Below are positions 1 through 7,582 of a DNA stretch of 50,862 bases, piece after piece. Position 1 is the stretch's first letter. Every line of letters starts with the position of its first letter. The DNA comes from Prevotella sp. (GTDB lineage Bacteria; Bacteroidota; Bacteroidia; Bacteroidales; Bacteroidaceae). The stretch is from positions 1 to 50,862 of the forward strand of contig JAFZAP010000082.1 of assembly GCA_017557185.1 (NCBI GenBank), given 5' to 3'. The notes under the pieces are model-generated. The model saw only the letters and a program-made list of their open reading frames with translations, ran no database searches and was not told where the DNA came from. The translations under genes and the position numbers were made by a program.

Positions 1-2
1 CC

Positions 3-1313
3 CAAGCCTTGAGCCTTGGACGCAGCACTGCTGATACCACTTTCAATACTACCACCTACTTTTTCGGCTTCCTTCTGAAAACTCGACACAGCCTGTGAGG
101 CTTGTTGCTGTAGTTGTGAAGCTGCCTGGGTAGCTTTTCCCTGAACATCCTGAATACCACTCTCTATTTGGGTGGTCAGATTCTGGGCACTGTCTTGTAG
201 TTGCGTAACTGCACTTTCTGCTTGCTGCTTCACTTGAGCCACAGCATTGGCTGAAGTGGCACTGGCCTGACTTACTGCCTGACTAGCCTGCTCCTGAATA
301 TTACTGATACTATCCTGTACCTGACTGCTCATTTCCTGAGCCTTGTTCTGGAGTTCACTAGCGGCATTTTGAGCTTTTTCTTGTAACTGAGAAGCTGCTT
401 CTGATGCTTGTTGCTGTATATTGTTAACTCCATCTTGGAGTTTTGCACTCGCTTCCTGTGCACCATTCTCTATTTGAGAAGCGGCATTCTGAATCTGCGA
501 CTCCATCTGCTGAGCCGTCTGCTCTGCCATCTCCTTGGCAGAACTCACAGCCTGTTCCATTTGACCAGCTGCATCCTCAGCGGCACTTTGTACTGTATTA
601 GCTGCATTCTGAGCTGTCGACTCTATCTGACTGACTGCATTCTGGGCTGTACTCTCAAGTGTACTCGTCGCATTCTGTGCTGCACTCTCTATCTGACTGG
701 CCAGATTCTGACCCATGTCTTGTGCAGAATTCATGGCATTCTCTACACCGCCCTGCACAGCATCAGCAGCATTCTCCAAGGTGCTCTCCGCCTTGTCGGC
801 CACGTTCTGAGCCATTCCTTGGGCAGAATTCATCGCTTGCTGAGCTGTGTCCTGCACAGTGTTGGCAGCATTCTCCAAGGTGCTCGCCGCCTTGTCGGCC
901 ATGTTCTGAGCCATTCCCTGGGCAGAATTCATCGCTTGCTGAGCCGTGTCCTGCACTGTGTTGGCAGCATTCTGCATGGTGCTCGTCGCCTGATCGGCCA
1001 CGTTCTGAGCCATTCCCTGAGCAGAATTCATCGCCTTCTGTGCAGTGTCCTGAATCGTATTTGCAGCTTTCTGAGTAGCATTCTGTGCTGAACTAGCCGA
1101 ATTCTTTAGCACTCTCTCAGCTGTTTTACTAGCGTTCTGTGCGGCTGACTTTGCTGAGTTGACCGTCTTTTTTATGGCCGATTCAGCAGAGTGAGCGGCT
1201 TTCTTTTTGCCTGATCCAAAAAGATTGAACACATCCTCTATATCTGATTCTACACCGTCTGTTGTTTTCTTGATAGAATCAGCTGCTTTTGATATGTCGT
1301 CAAGGAATCCCAT
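3..1313 (-). CDS. LEA-like 11-residue-repeat protein downstream of Hcp (partial, runs off left edge)
   Basis: An open frame of 437 codons starts at ATG 1313 and stays open to the window edge, so the C-terminus is missing. The N-terminus (MGFLDDISKAADSIKK) has no signal peptide. From about residue 60 on the protein is Ala/Gln/Asn/Ser-rich, without Cys or Trp in what I translated, and built of 11-residue units of the type AQNAANTVQDT. This resembles group-3 LEA proteins and other long amphipathic helices. Three 11-mers form a 33-residue super-repeat that is nearly identical in four copies. It is the last visible gene of the T6SS operon, about 100 nt after hcp and behind a hairpin. The coding call is firm; the function is unknown. 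It could be a cargo, chaperone or structural protein. Confidence 0.85.
   Translation of the reverse strand, partial: MGFLDDISKAADSIKKTTDGVESDIEDVFNLFGSGKKKAAHSAESAIKKTVNSAKSAAQNASKTAERVLKNSASSAQNATQKAANTIQDTAQKAMNSAQGMAQNVADQATSTMQNAANTVQDTAQQAMNSAQGMAQNMADKAASTLENAANTVQDTAQQAMNSAQGMAQNVADKAESTLENAADAVQGGVENAMNSAQDMGQNLASQIESAAQNATSTLESTAQNAVSQIESTAQNAANTVQSAAEDAAGQMEQAVSSAKEMAEQTAQQMESQIQNAASQIENGAQEASAKLQDGVNNIQQQASEAASQLQEKAQNAASELQNKAQEMSSQVQDSISNIQEQASQAVSQASATSANAVAQVKQQAESAVTQLQDSAQNLTTQIESGIQDVQGKATQAASQLQQQASQAVSSFQKEAEKVGGSIESGISSAASKAQGL
636..1031 (-). repeat. Four tandem 99-bp repeats within the LEA-like gene
   Basis: Near-identical 99-bp units begin at 1031, 932, 833 and 734 on the minus strand, each opening with codons for MNSAQ. 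99 bp equals 33 codons, or three 11-residue turns, so gain or loss of a unit keeps frame and helix phase. The last unit is more diverged. Confidence 0.85.
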
Positions 1314-1370
1314 GCGCTATAATATATAAATAAGGTATAAAATATAATAAGGTGTAGTTAAAAGAGTAAA

Positions 1371-1399
1371 TGAGGGTGTGCTTAGGGAACACACCCTCA
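1371..1399 (-). terminator. Hairpin between hcp and the LEA-like gene
   Basis: A perfect 10-bp stem (TGAGGGTGTG / CACACCCTCA) with a 9-nt loop lies 15 nt past the hcp stop. On the minus strand it is followed by a moderately U-rich stretch (TTTACTCTTTTAAC). It may be a partial terminator or a 3' stabiliser that raises Hcp expression over the downstream gene. Confidence 0.6.
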
Positions 1400-1414
1400 T
1401 GATTTAGACAAGGA

Positions 1415-1819
1415 TTAGTTGTCGATTGTCCAACGGTTGTTGTGACGAGCGTTACCAATCGAGATCTCCTTAGCAGAGATGGTGAACTCCTCATACTGCT
1501 GAACCTCGTTCTTGTTATCATAGGTCTCAGCATACTCTACAAGATAGCCCTCCTTGAAGTCGAGGTGCTTCATCTCACCACCCTGACGGTTGGGGAATGA
1601 AATCGTGCCTGACTTGCTCATGTAGGTGTCGCACATCCACTCCAGCAGTTCGGTGTTGCCATCGTCATTTGACTTCACCTTCAAAAAGATCTTACCACCA
1701 CGGGTGGTACCTGTGGGCTGACCCTCAACGTCAGTCTGCTGATTCAGTTCATAACGAACATACATCACTTCGCGCTCGGCAATGCCGTCAGCGTTGATAG
1801 TTACGGTTCTTGTTGCCAT
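1415..1819 (-). CDS. tssD: T6SS tube protein Hcp/TssD
   Basis: 134 aa, the usual size of Bacteroidetes TssD. The protein has the family pattern: an early Y-x-L-x-Q-x-TD segment, TRGGKI, a LLEWMCD segment, KEGYLVEY and the closing FTISAKEISIGNA. Hcp forms hexameric rings that stack into the inner tube expelled by sheath contraction and may carry effectors. It follows tssC after 38 nt and precedes a stable hairpin, which fits the need for large amounts of Hcp. No C-terminal effector extension is present, so this is a plain structural Hcp. Confidence 0.93.
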   Translation of the reverse strand: MATRTVTINADGIAEREVMYVRYELNQQTDVEGQPTGTTRGGKIFLKVKSNDDGNTELLEWMCDTYMSKSGTISFPNRQGGEMKHLDFKEGYLVEYAETYDNKNEVQQYEEFTISAKEISIGNARHNNRWTIDN

Positions 1820-1857
1820 AATAATACAATGATTAAAAAATTAGAAAACTGTTTTTA

Positions 1858-3234
1858 TTAAGAAACATTCTGATCCCATTCAACACCAGCCTGTCCATTA
1901 TGTCCAGTCAGTTCGATGAAGAAGTTCTTAGCTGCAAAGAATGGCTTTAGCTCAACCTCAATCTTGATATCCTTGGTCTTCGGATCCTGGTTGATACCCT
2001 TAAGGTTGTAGTTCTCAATGAGCTTGCCCGGGCCCTTATAGTCGCTCAGGAAGTCGTGAACGGCCTGCTGCAGTTCTGCCTTCACTGCCGAGTTCCAGTT
2101 GATGAATGCCTCATCGTTGAAGAAGTTCTGGAACACCTTACCAATCCAGTCGAATACGCGAACGATAGGATACTCCTGCAAACCAAGAGTTGCACCATTA
2201 TAGAGAGAGCGGTTCGAGAACGCCATCGTACGGCCATCTTCCTCAACCATAGGAATAACACCCTGGTCGATGAGAGCTGCAATCTCCGACTTGCGCAGAT
2301 TCAGGCGTGCGCCCTTCACATTGCTCAGCGTACCATACTTCTTACCAGCGGCACCTTGTGCGATCACGATCTCATCGGTATTGGTCATACGTCCTGCCAA
2401 AGCTGCTGAGCCAGGTACATACAGGTCGTCGTCCTCGTTGGCGAGTTCAGACTTCTTACGTCCCAACAGATAGTTACATGTCATGATGATATTTGCCAGC
2501 TTGGCATCCTGTCCCTGCATGTTGGCATCGTCGAGCTCATCCTTCAGCATGCTGAAGTTCTGGCTGTCCTTGAAGTCGGTCACCATGATCACCTTGTTAC
2601 GATAAGCGGTATCAGCCCACATACGGATAGTATTCGAGTCGCCCAGATATCCGGGGATAATCAGCAGACTGTAGTTGTTCTTCAGACTCAGACGGTCATA
2701 GTATTTCTCCATCTCGTCGCGGATGGCCAGCGTGTCCTCAGAGTCGTGGTACTCCAGCTCTTCCTTGTTCACATTCATCAACGTGAGACATTCCATCTTA
2801 CCCTGTCCTGCGTTGGCGAAGAAAGAGTCGAGGGCACGATAAGTTACCTCCAGTTTCTTAATCTCCTCATGAACATTGAAGAGGTTATCCTGCAGGTTCT
2901 TCTCGGCCTTGTCGCGCTTCTCCTTGCATGAGTCAATGATCTGCATGGGGTCAGTGCCGCCGCTCTCGAGAATGCTTACCCAGAGTTCCAGCTCGGCTTT
3001 GAGCTTCTTACGGCTGTCAGCATAAGCTGCATCGCCGAGGAAGATATTCTTCACTGCCTTACGGCGCGGATCCATGTTCTCAACACCCTTGATAAGGCCC
3101 TTCACCATCTGGAAACCACCGAACTTATTCAGTCCGTCAAGACTTTCCTGTAGCAGGGCTGAAGGGTTTTCAATCTTTTCACGAAGTTGTACGGCTTCAC
3201 CTTGAGCTTCTTTTTTCAGTTCTTCTGCTGCCAT
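1858..3234 (-). CDS. tssC: T6SS contractile sheath large subunit TssC (VipB)
   Basis: 458 aa. It pairs with TssB to form the contractile sheath around the Hcp tube. The Bacteroidetes-type TssC is divergent from the proteobacterial one, but the order tssB-tssC-hcp, the length and segments such as NYSLLIIPGYLGDSNTIRMW support the call. The start ATG at 3234 follows the tssB stop by 50 nt. The C-terminus (IELTGHNGQAGVEWDQNVS) would lie in the sheath handshake and ClpV-contact region by analogy with VipB. I see no frameshift or truncation. Confidence 0.9.
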   Translation of the reverse strand: MAAEELKKEAQGEAVQLREKIENPSALLQESLDGLNKFGGFQMVKGLIKGVENMDPRRKAVKNIFLGDAAYADSRKKLKAELELWVSILESGGTDPMQIIDSCKEKRDKAEKNLQDNLFNVHEEIKKLEVTYRALDSFFANAGQGKMECLTLMNVNKEELEYHDSEDTLAIRDEMEKYYDRLSLKNNYSLLIIPGYLGDSNTIRMWADTAYRNKVIMVTDFKDSQNFSMLKDELDDANMQGQDAKLANIIMTCNYLLGRKKSELANEDDDLYVPGSAALAGRMTNTDEIVIAQGAAGKKYGTLSNVKGARLNLRKSEIAALIDQGVIPMVEEDGRTMAFSNRSLYNGATLGLQEYPIVRVFDWIGKVFQNFFNDEAFINWNSAVKAELQQAVHDFLSDYKGPGKLIENYNLKGINQDPKTKDIKIEVELKPFFAAKNFFIELTGHNGQAGVEWDQNVS

Positions 3235-3284
3235 AATAATATAGTTTTTAGATTTTCAATTACCATTTTACAGTTATCAATTAC

Positions 3285-3740
3285 TTACTCTGCCTCATCG
3301 AGCTCTGCCAACAGAGCCTTCAGTGCATTCTTCAGATTACCACGGGCAGCCTCGTCTTTCAACGTGTTGCGAAGGGTCTTGTTCTTCTCCAACTGACGGA
3401 TCACAGAGTTGTAAGCATCAATCTTACCCTTAGCGGCACTCATCAGGTCGCTCTGGGCAATGAGCTGCTCGTCCTCGAAGTCCTTCAACTGCTTGAAGTC
3501 GAAGTCCTCATAGACAGCGCCGCCGGCTTCTGTCTCCATAGTTACACCTTTCTTACTGGGCTGATAGTGCTCAAAAACATCTTTCATGCTCTTGGGCTTG
3601 AAGCCTTCGCGCTCCTCGTCAGTGTTGGGAGCCTCATCAGTAAACTGGTCTGCGTACAGCGCACGATTTTGCGGGAACTCGATGATGCCATCCTGGGCCT
3701 CTACGTCGAGCACCTTTGTAATAACAGTTTTTCTTGCCAT
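3285..3740 (-). CDS. tssB: T6SS contractile sheath small subunit TssB (VipA)
   Basis: 151 aa, near the usual size for TssB. It precedes tssC, its obligate sheath partner, and follows clpV by 68 nt. The N-terminal half is beta-rich (KTVITKVLDVEAQDGIIEF). The C-terminal half (KQLKDFEDEQLIAQSDLMSA onward) is helical and charged and contains an LLAELDEAE end. The assignment rests on position, length and general character, since Bacteroidetes TssB proteins are divergent. Confidence 0.88.
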   Translation of the reverse strand: MARKTVITKVLDVEAQDGIIEFPQNRALYADQFTDEAPNTDEEREGFKPKSMKDVFEHYQPSKKGVTMETEAGGAVYEDFDFKQLKDFEDEQLIAQSDLMSAAKGKIDAYNSVIRQLEKNKTLRNTLKDEAARGNLKNALKALLAELDEAE

Positions 3741-3808
3741 AATAGATTTTAATTTATTAGTTAAAAATGAAATCTTTCTTTTTATATCAAATAAACGTGC
3801 CTATTGCA

Positions 3809-6226
3809 CTATTCTTTCTCCTCTGCCGGAGCCTCTGCCTCGGGCTCTGGTGCCTCAGCGGGAGCGCTCTCCTCAACAGGAGCCTTCTCCTCAACGGGGG
3901 CAGGTTCTGCAGCGGGGGCAGGTTCTGCAGCAGGAGCTTTCTCCTCAGCAGGTGCATCGGAATCATCAGGTGTGTCAATATCCCATACGATCTGCTTCTG
4001 CTCCTCATCATACTTCATCGTAACGGTATCGCCAGGAGCCACCGTGCCAGCAATGATCAGCTTCGACAACGGGCGGCGAATTTCCTTACGAATGATACCG
4101 AGGATAGGACGTGCACCGTAGTGAGCGTTGAATCCAACCTTCGTCACATACTTACGAGCCGACTCATCGATGACAAGCTTGATGTTCTGCTCGTTCAAGG
4201 TCTTCAACAGGTTCTTGATGTGGATATCGAAGATACGGTCGATCATCTCCTCCGTAATCGGCGAGAACGGAACAATCTCTGTCAGACGAGCCAGGAACTC
4301 CGGACGGAAGTTACCCTGCATCACCTCAAGGAGCTTGTCATGAGTAGGTACGACACCTTCGCCGAAAGACTTGAAGATGTAGTCGCTACCGATATTCGAG
4401 GTGAAGATGATGAGTGAGTTCGAGAAGTCGCCCACACGTCCCAGACGGTCGTGCAGCTTACCTTCGTCAAGAATCTGCAGGAAGAGGTCGAACACCGACT
4501 TGTGAGCCTTCTCGATCTCATCGAACAGCACGACAGAATAAGGATGCTGACGAATCTGATTCACCAGCAGACCACCTTCCTCATATCCCACATATCCCGG
4601 AGGTGCACCATAGAGCAGAGCTACCGAGTGTTCCTCCTTGTACTCCGACATATCGAAGCGAAGCATGGCGGTCTCGTCGTCGAAGAGGAAGTTAGCCAGC
4701 GACTTCGCCAGCTCGGTCTTACCTGTACCAGTCGGGCCAAGGAAGAAGAACGAACCCATGGGCTGTCCTTTCTTGTTCAGACCTGAACGGCTCTCGAAGA
4801 TAGCGTCGAGAATACTCTTGATAGCGTGGTTCTGTCCTACGACGCGCTTGTGCAGGATCTCCTCGGCGTTGCCCAGCTTCTCGCGCTCCTCGCTCTGGAT
4901 GTTACCCATAGGAATACCCGTCATCTTAGCCACAACGTCGCGGACGGCATCCTTCTCCAGTTTCTCCATCTTGGCATCTTCCTTCTTCTCTTCTGCCAAA
5001 TCGGCCATCTCGTTGGCAATCTTCACCGACGACATAGCGCGGTCGAGCAGGTCAAGAGCGGATGACGGCAGACGGCGATCAGGCATATAGCGCTTGGCCA
5101 GACGAACAATCTCAGCAGGCACATCATCATCGATGGGCAGATGGTGGAACTCCTCGTAACTCTGTTGCTTGCTCTTGATAATCTCAATAGCCTGCTCCTC
5201 GTTGGGTTCCTCCACGCTGATCTTTTCGAAGAAAGCGGTAAACTCCTTGTCCTTCTCAATGTCCTTGGTGTATCCGTCGATAGTAGCTGTGCACACCACC
5301 TGCAGCATGTTCTTGGAGAGCAGCCTCTTCAGGTTGGGCAGGATACCGTTGAGTACCGACTGCTTATCCTCCACGCGGTGGAAGTTCTCAATCACCAATA
5401 CCGGCTGCGTCTGAGCAAGCAGGTCCTCAGTAACCTTCTTGAAGCGGTCCTCGATCTCGCCCTTGTAGCTCACGCCCTGACTCAGAGTGATAAGGTCGAG
5501 CTCATAAGGCTGCATGTTCTCCAGCGAAGAAGGAACCTTCTTATCGCGCACACGCTGGACGATGCTATCGATCAGACTGGTCTTACCAACGCCCGTCTCA
5601 CCCACGATGAGCAGGTTGGCACGGTCCTTACGGGCAAGAATCTCAACGATGGAGAGAATCTCCTTGTCGAAACCGATGACGGGAGCCTCAGCCACTTCCA
5701 TCAGCATCGGGATGCAATAGTCATTAGCACCAGGAGCACCTGCTGCTGCGCTGCCGCCGCCTGAAGGAGCCGACACAGTCTTTACGACTCCGCCCGACTG
5801 CGTTGCCATCACCTTCTCTGCCTGCAGCGGAAGTGTCTTCAACTGCTCATAGGAGAAGCCGATGCCAGGAGTCACCAGCGAAGCAAGCAGCGTGACCAGC
5901 GTAATGTCGCCCAGTCCGTGCTTCTCGGCAATATCCTTTGCCTCTTTCACCACATTCTTAGAATCCTGAGAGAGTTCTATGCCCTTCATACCATAAGGCG
6001 ACTTGTCGCATTGTTTCATGCGCATGTCTGCCCAGTCGAGCATATAGTAGTAATCCTCATCAAGGGTGTCCTCGATGAAACTGACGAGTCCGGCACTCTT
6101 GTGAAGCAGAGCGCGGAGTAGGTGGGCTGGCTCAATCTTCGGTGATTTGTTATCGTTGGCAAACGACTGTGCCACATGCAACAAATCGAACGGAAGATCT
6201 GCTAACATTTCAGAATATTTATCCAT
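3809..6226 (-). CDS. tssH: T6SS sheath-disassembly ATPase ClpV/TssH
   Basis: 805 aa AAA+ unfoldase of the ClpA/B type that recycles contracted sheaths. A Clp_N-like domain fills about residues 1-150. NBD1 has Walker A GETGVGKT near residue 208, but its Walker B is VLVIENFH instead of the usual LFIDEIH, and the usual ERRFQ arginine-finger segment reads EFTAFFE. NBD2 looks intact: Walker A GPTGTGKT near 495, pore loop YVGYEEGG, Walker B VVLFDEIEKAH, sensor-2 GARP. The last ~50 residues are a Pro/Ala/Glu-rich acidic tail. It lies 12 nt after the antiterminator gene and heads the sheath and tube genes, which separates it from housekeeping ClpB. Confidence 0.92.
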   Translation of the reverse strand: MDKYSEMLADLPFDLLHVAQSFANDNKSPKIEPAHLLRALLHKSAGLVSFIEDTLDEDYYYMLDWADMRMKQCDKSPYGMKGIELSQDSKNVVKEAKDIAEKHGLGDITLVTLLASLVTPGIGFSYEQLKTLPLQAEKVMATQSGGVVKTVSAPSGGGSAAAGAPGANDYCIPMLMEVAEAPVIGFDKEILSIVEILARKDRANLLIVGETGVGKTSLIDSIVQRVRDKKVPSSLENMQPYELDLITLSQGVSYKGEIEDRFKKVTEDLLAQTQPVLVIENFHRVEDKQSVLNGILPNLKRLLSKNMLQVVCTATIDGYTKDIEKDKEFTAFFEKISVEEPNEEQAIEIIKSKQQSYEEFHHLPIDDDVPAEIVRLAKRYMPDRRLPSSALDLLDRAMSSVKIANEMADLAEEKKEDAKMEKLEKDAVRDVVAKMTGIPMGNIQSEEREKLGNAEEILHKRVVGQNHAIKSILDAIFESRSGLNKKGQPMGSFFFLGPTGTGKTELAKSLANFLFDDETAMLRFDMSEYKEEHSVALLYGAPPGYVGYEEGGLLVNQIRQHPYSVVLFDEIEKAHKSVFDLFLQILDEGKLHDRLGRVGDFSNSLIIFTSNIGSDYIFKSFGEGVVPTHDKLLEVMQGNFRPEFLARLTEIVPFSPITEEMIDRIFDIHIKNLLKTLNEQNIKLVIDESARKYVTKVGFNAHYGARPILGIIRKEIRRPLSKLIIAGTVAPGDTVTMKYDEEQKQIVWDIDTPDDSDAPAEEKAPAAEPAPAAEPAPVEEKAPVEESAPAEAPEPEAEAPAEEKE

Positions 6227-6238
6227 AAGTAATTAGGT

Positions 6239-6781
6239 TTATATGATGCTTAGATAACTCGACGGAACAAAGGCGATGGCCACAGCGGCAACACCTTCTA
6301 CCTGTACTACAACATGTTTGTTTTTCTTGATGCGCTTAATGACGCCCTCCACACCGGCAAAGGTTCCCTCATTAATTCTCACGCGACGGCCTTCTTTCCC
6401 AATGAAATCCTTATAGTCGAGGAACATCACGCTATCGTCCTGCATGGAGGCTACCCGCATGAAATTGTACATCTCGTCGTCAGGGACAATCATGATTTCA
6501 CTTCGGGTTTGATTACTCCCGGGAACGGGTTTCATCATGTATCGCAACGGTTCACATTCTTTCTTGGTCATCTTCAGATGAGTCAGCGCTTCCTGCGTGG
6601 AGTGGATGAAAATAAGATTGTGAACAGCTGGCACCAACATTCTTCTTCTACCGTGTCTGGTTTCTACCAACTCATAACGCATCGGAACGAAACTCTCAAT
6701 ACCCAGAAGGTCCATCTGCTTCTTGATTTTCATTTCCCGATGGTATGTGACACGCATGGGATACCATTTCAGATTCACCAT
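6239..6781 (-). CDS. UpxY-family NusG-like transcription antiterminator
   Basis: 180 aa. The N-terminal NGN domain (LKWYPMRVTYHREMKIKKQ, 'LGIESFVPM') and the C-terminal KOW domain (about residues 125-175, GRRVRINEGTFAGVEGVIKR) match NusG paralogues of the UpxY/LoaP type. These proteins bind RNA polymerase early in a transcript and let it read through a long operon. In Bacteroides they usually sit first in capsule loci; here the next gene is clpV, 12 nt on, so it probably controls the T6SS operon in cis. A strong promoter and a ~180-nt leader precede it. Confidence 0.9.
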   Translation of the reverse strand: MVNLKWYPMRVTYHREMKIKKQMDLLGIESFVPMRYELVETRHGRRRMLVPAVHNLIFIHSTQEALTHLKMTKKECEPLRYMMKPVPGSNQTRSEIMIVPDDEMYNFMRVASMQDDSVMFLDYKDFIGKEGRRVRINEGTFAGVEGVIKRIKKNKHVVVQVEGVAAVAIAFVPSSYLSII

Positions 6782-6799
6782 TAGACGAAGAAGTAAAGA

Positions 6800-6895
6800 T
6801 TAAGATAAGCTAAGACAAAAGGAGAGGGACACCACAAAATAATTGCAGATGGTTTCGTAGGGATGAAAAAAGGTTAATATTACTCTCCATGTCAT
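6800..6895 (-). CDS. Possible 31-codon leader peptide upstream of the antiterminator
   Basis: ATG 6895 opens a 31-codon frame (MTWRVILTFFHPYETICNYF...) ending at TAA 6800, 18 nt before the antiterminator start. It lies wholly inside the predicted 5' leader and could serve as a regulatory upstream ORF. There is no homology evidence, and a chance frame of this length is possible. Confidence 0.25.
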   Translation of the reverse strand: MTWRVILTFFHPYETICNYFVVSLSFCLSLS

Positions 6896-6969
6896 GCACT
6901 GGCCTCCAGCAACAGCAATAGATTGAATATTACAACTATCTTTATGCGAAAGAATAGCTTAACTGTCGG

Positions 6970-7000
6970 CAAATTTACATAAAATAATCGTAAAAACAAA
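6970..7000 (-). promoter_or_regulatory. Bacteroidetes-type promoter of the T6SS operon
   Basis: On the minus strand a -33 TTTG (7000-6997) and a -7 TAAATTTG (6977-6970) are separated by 19 nt, which fits the TTTG-N19-21-TAnnTTTG consensus. Transcription would start near 6965 and give a leader of about 180 nt before the ATG at 6781. Confidence 0.75.
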
Positions 7001-7122
7001 AAAAAATAAAAGAAAAATAGAGCAAAACTAAAAAAAATAAACTAATGATGTGGGGAAGGAACCAAAAGAAAGGCTTGCGAAAGGCTGAAAACACCCGTCC
7101 AGCAGCAAAAATCCGGAAAACA

Positions 7123-7154
7123 TTTGCTGGATTCGAACGAATTCACTACCTTTG
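7123..7154 (+). promoter_or_regulatory. Promoter of the thioesterase gene
   Basis: -33 TTTG at 7123-7126 and -7 TACCTTTG at 7147-7154, spacing 20 nt, a full Bacteroidetes consensus. The in-frame TTG at 7152 is part of the -7 box, so translation must start later, at ATG 7179. Confidence 0.85.
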
Positions 7155-7178
7155 CCGAAAACAAGAAAGGAAAACGAG

Positions 7179-7577
7179 ATGAAGTACGTTTTTGAAACCG
7201 AGATGGAAGTTCGCGACTACGAGTGCGATATTGAGGGAATCGTCAATAATGCCAACTACCTGCACTATGCCGAACATACGCGACACTTATTCCTGCGCAG
7301 CCTCGGTGTGAGCTTCGCCAAGATTCACGAGCAGGGCACCGATGCAGTTGTTGCTCGCATGAATCTGAAATTCAAGACTCCTCTGCGTTGCGACGATGTC
7401 TTCGTGTCGAAGCTCTGGATCACGAAGGAAGGCATCAAGTATGTGTTCCATCAGGACATCTTCCGCAAGGAAGACAACCGTCTGTGCTTTCATGGCGACA
7501 TAGAGCTTGTTTGCCTCGTAAACGGCCGCCTCAGCGCCTCACCTGAATACGACGCCATTTTCGCGCCATTTGTGTAG
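7179..7577 (+). CDS. Hotdog-fold acyl-CoA/acyl-ACP thioesterase (4HBT family)
   Basis: 132 aa from ATG 7179. The earlier in-frame TTG at 7152 lies in the -7 box, and AGGAAAA precedes the ATG. The sequence RDYECDIEGIVNNANYLHY is the hotdog thioesterase signature of the YbgC/FadM type: an Asp near residue 15 and an NNANY turn that contacts the substrate thioester. The enzyme should hydrolyse small or medium acyl thioesters in the cytoplasm. It has its own promoter and stands alone, convergent with the MATE gene 5 nt past its stop. Confidence 0.88.
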   Translation: MKYVFETEMEVRDYECDIEGIVNNANYLHYAEHTRHLFLRSLGVSFAKIHEQGTDAVVARMNLKFKTPLRCDDVFVSKLWITKEGIKYVFHQDIFRKEDNRLCFHGDIELVCLVNGRLSASPEYDAIFAPFV

Positions 7578-7582
7578 GCAAC

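Larger units (their letters stand above)
6782..7178. other. Intergenic region between divergent operons
   Basis: About 400 bp holding two back-to-back consensus promoters (minus 7000-6970, plus 7123-7154), the antiterminator leader with its possible 31-codon frame, and an A-rich spacer at 6975-7050. I see no other gene. Confidence 0.8.

Noticed and set aside
636-1031. Tandem 99-bp repeats as a CRISPR array
   Set aside because: Units are directly tandem with no spacers and encode in-frame 11-mers; no cas genes nearby.
408-1091. Plus-strand open frame of 227 codons over the LEA-like repeats
   Set aside because: It is the same codon phase read on the opposite strand of a repetitive gene. The translation is an unnatural Leu/Arg/Cys-rich repeat, while the minus frame gives a clean 11-mer structure and a start.
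1-7000. A complete T6SS locus
   Set aside because: Only sheath, tube and ATPase genes are in view; no TssE, F, G, K, N or VgrG-type genes. The rest may lie beyond the left edge or elsewhere.
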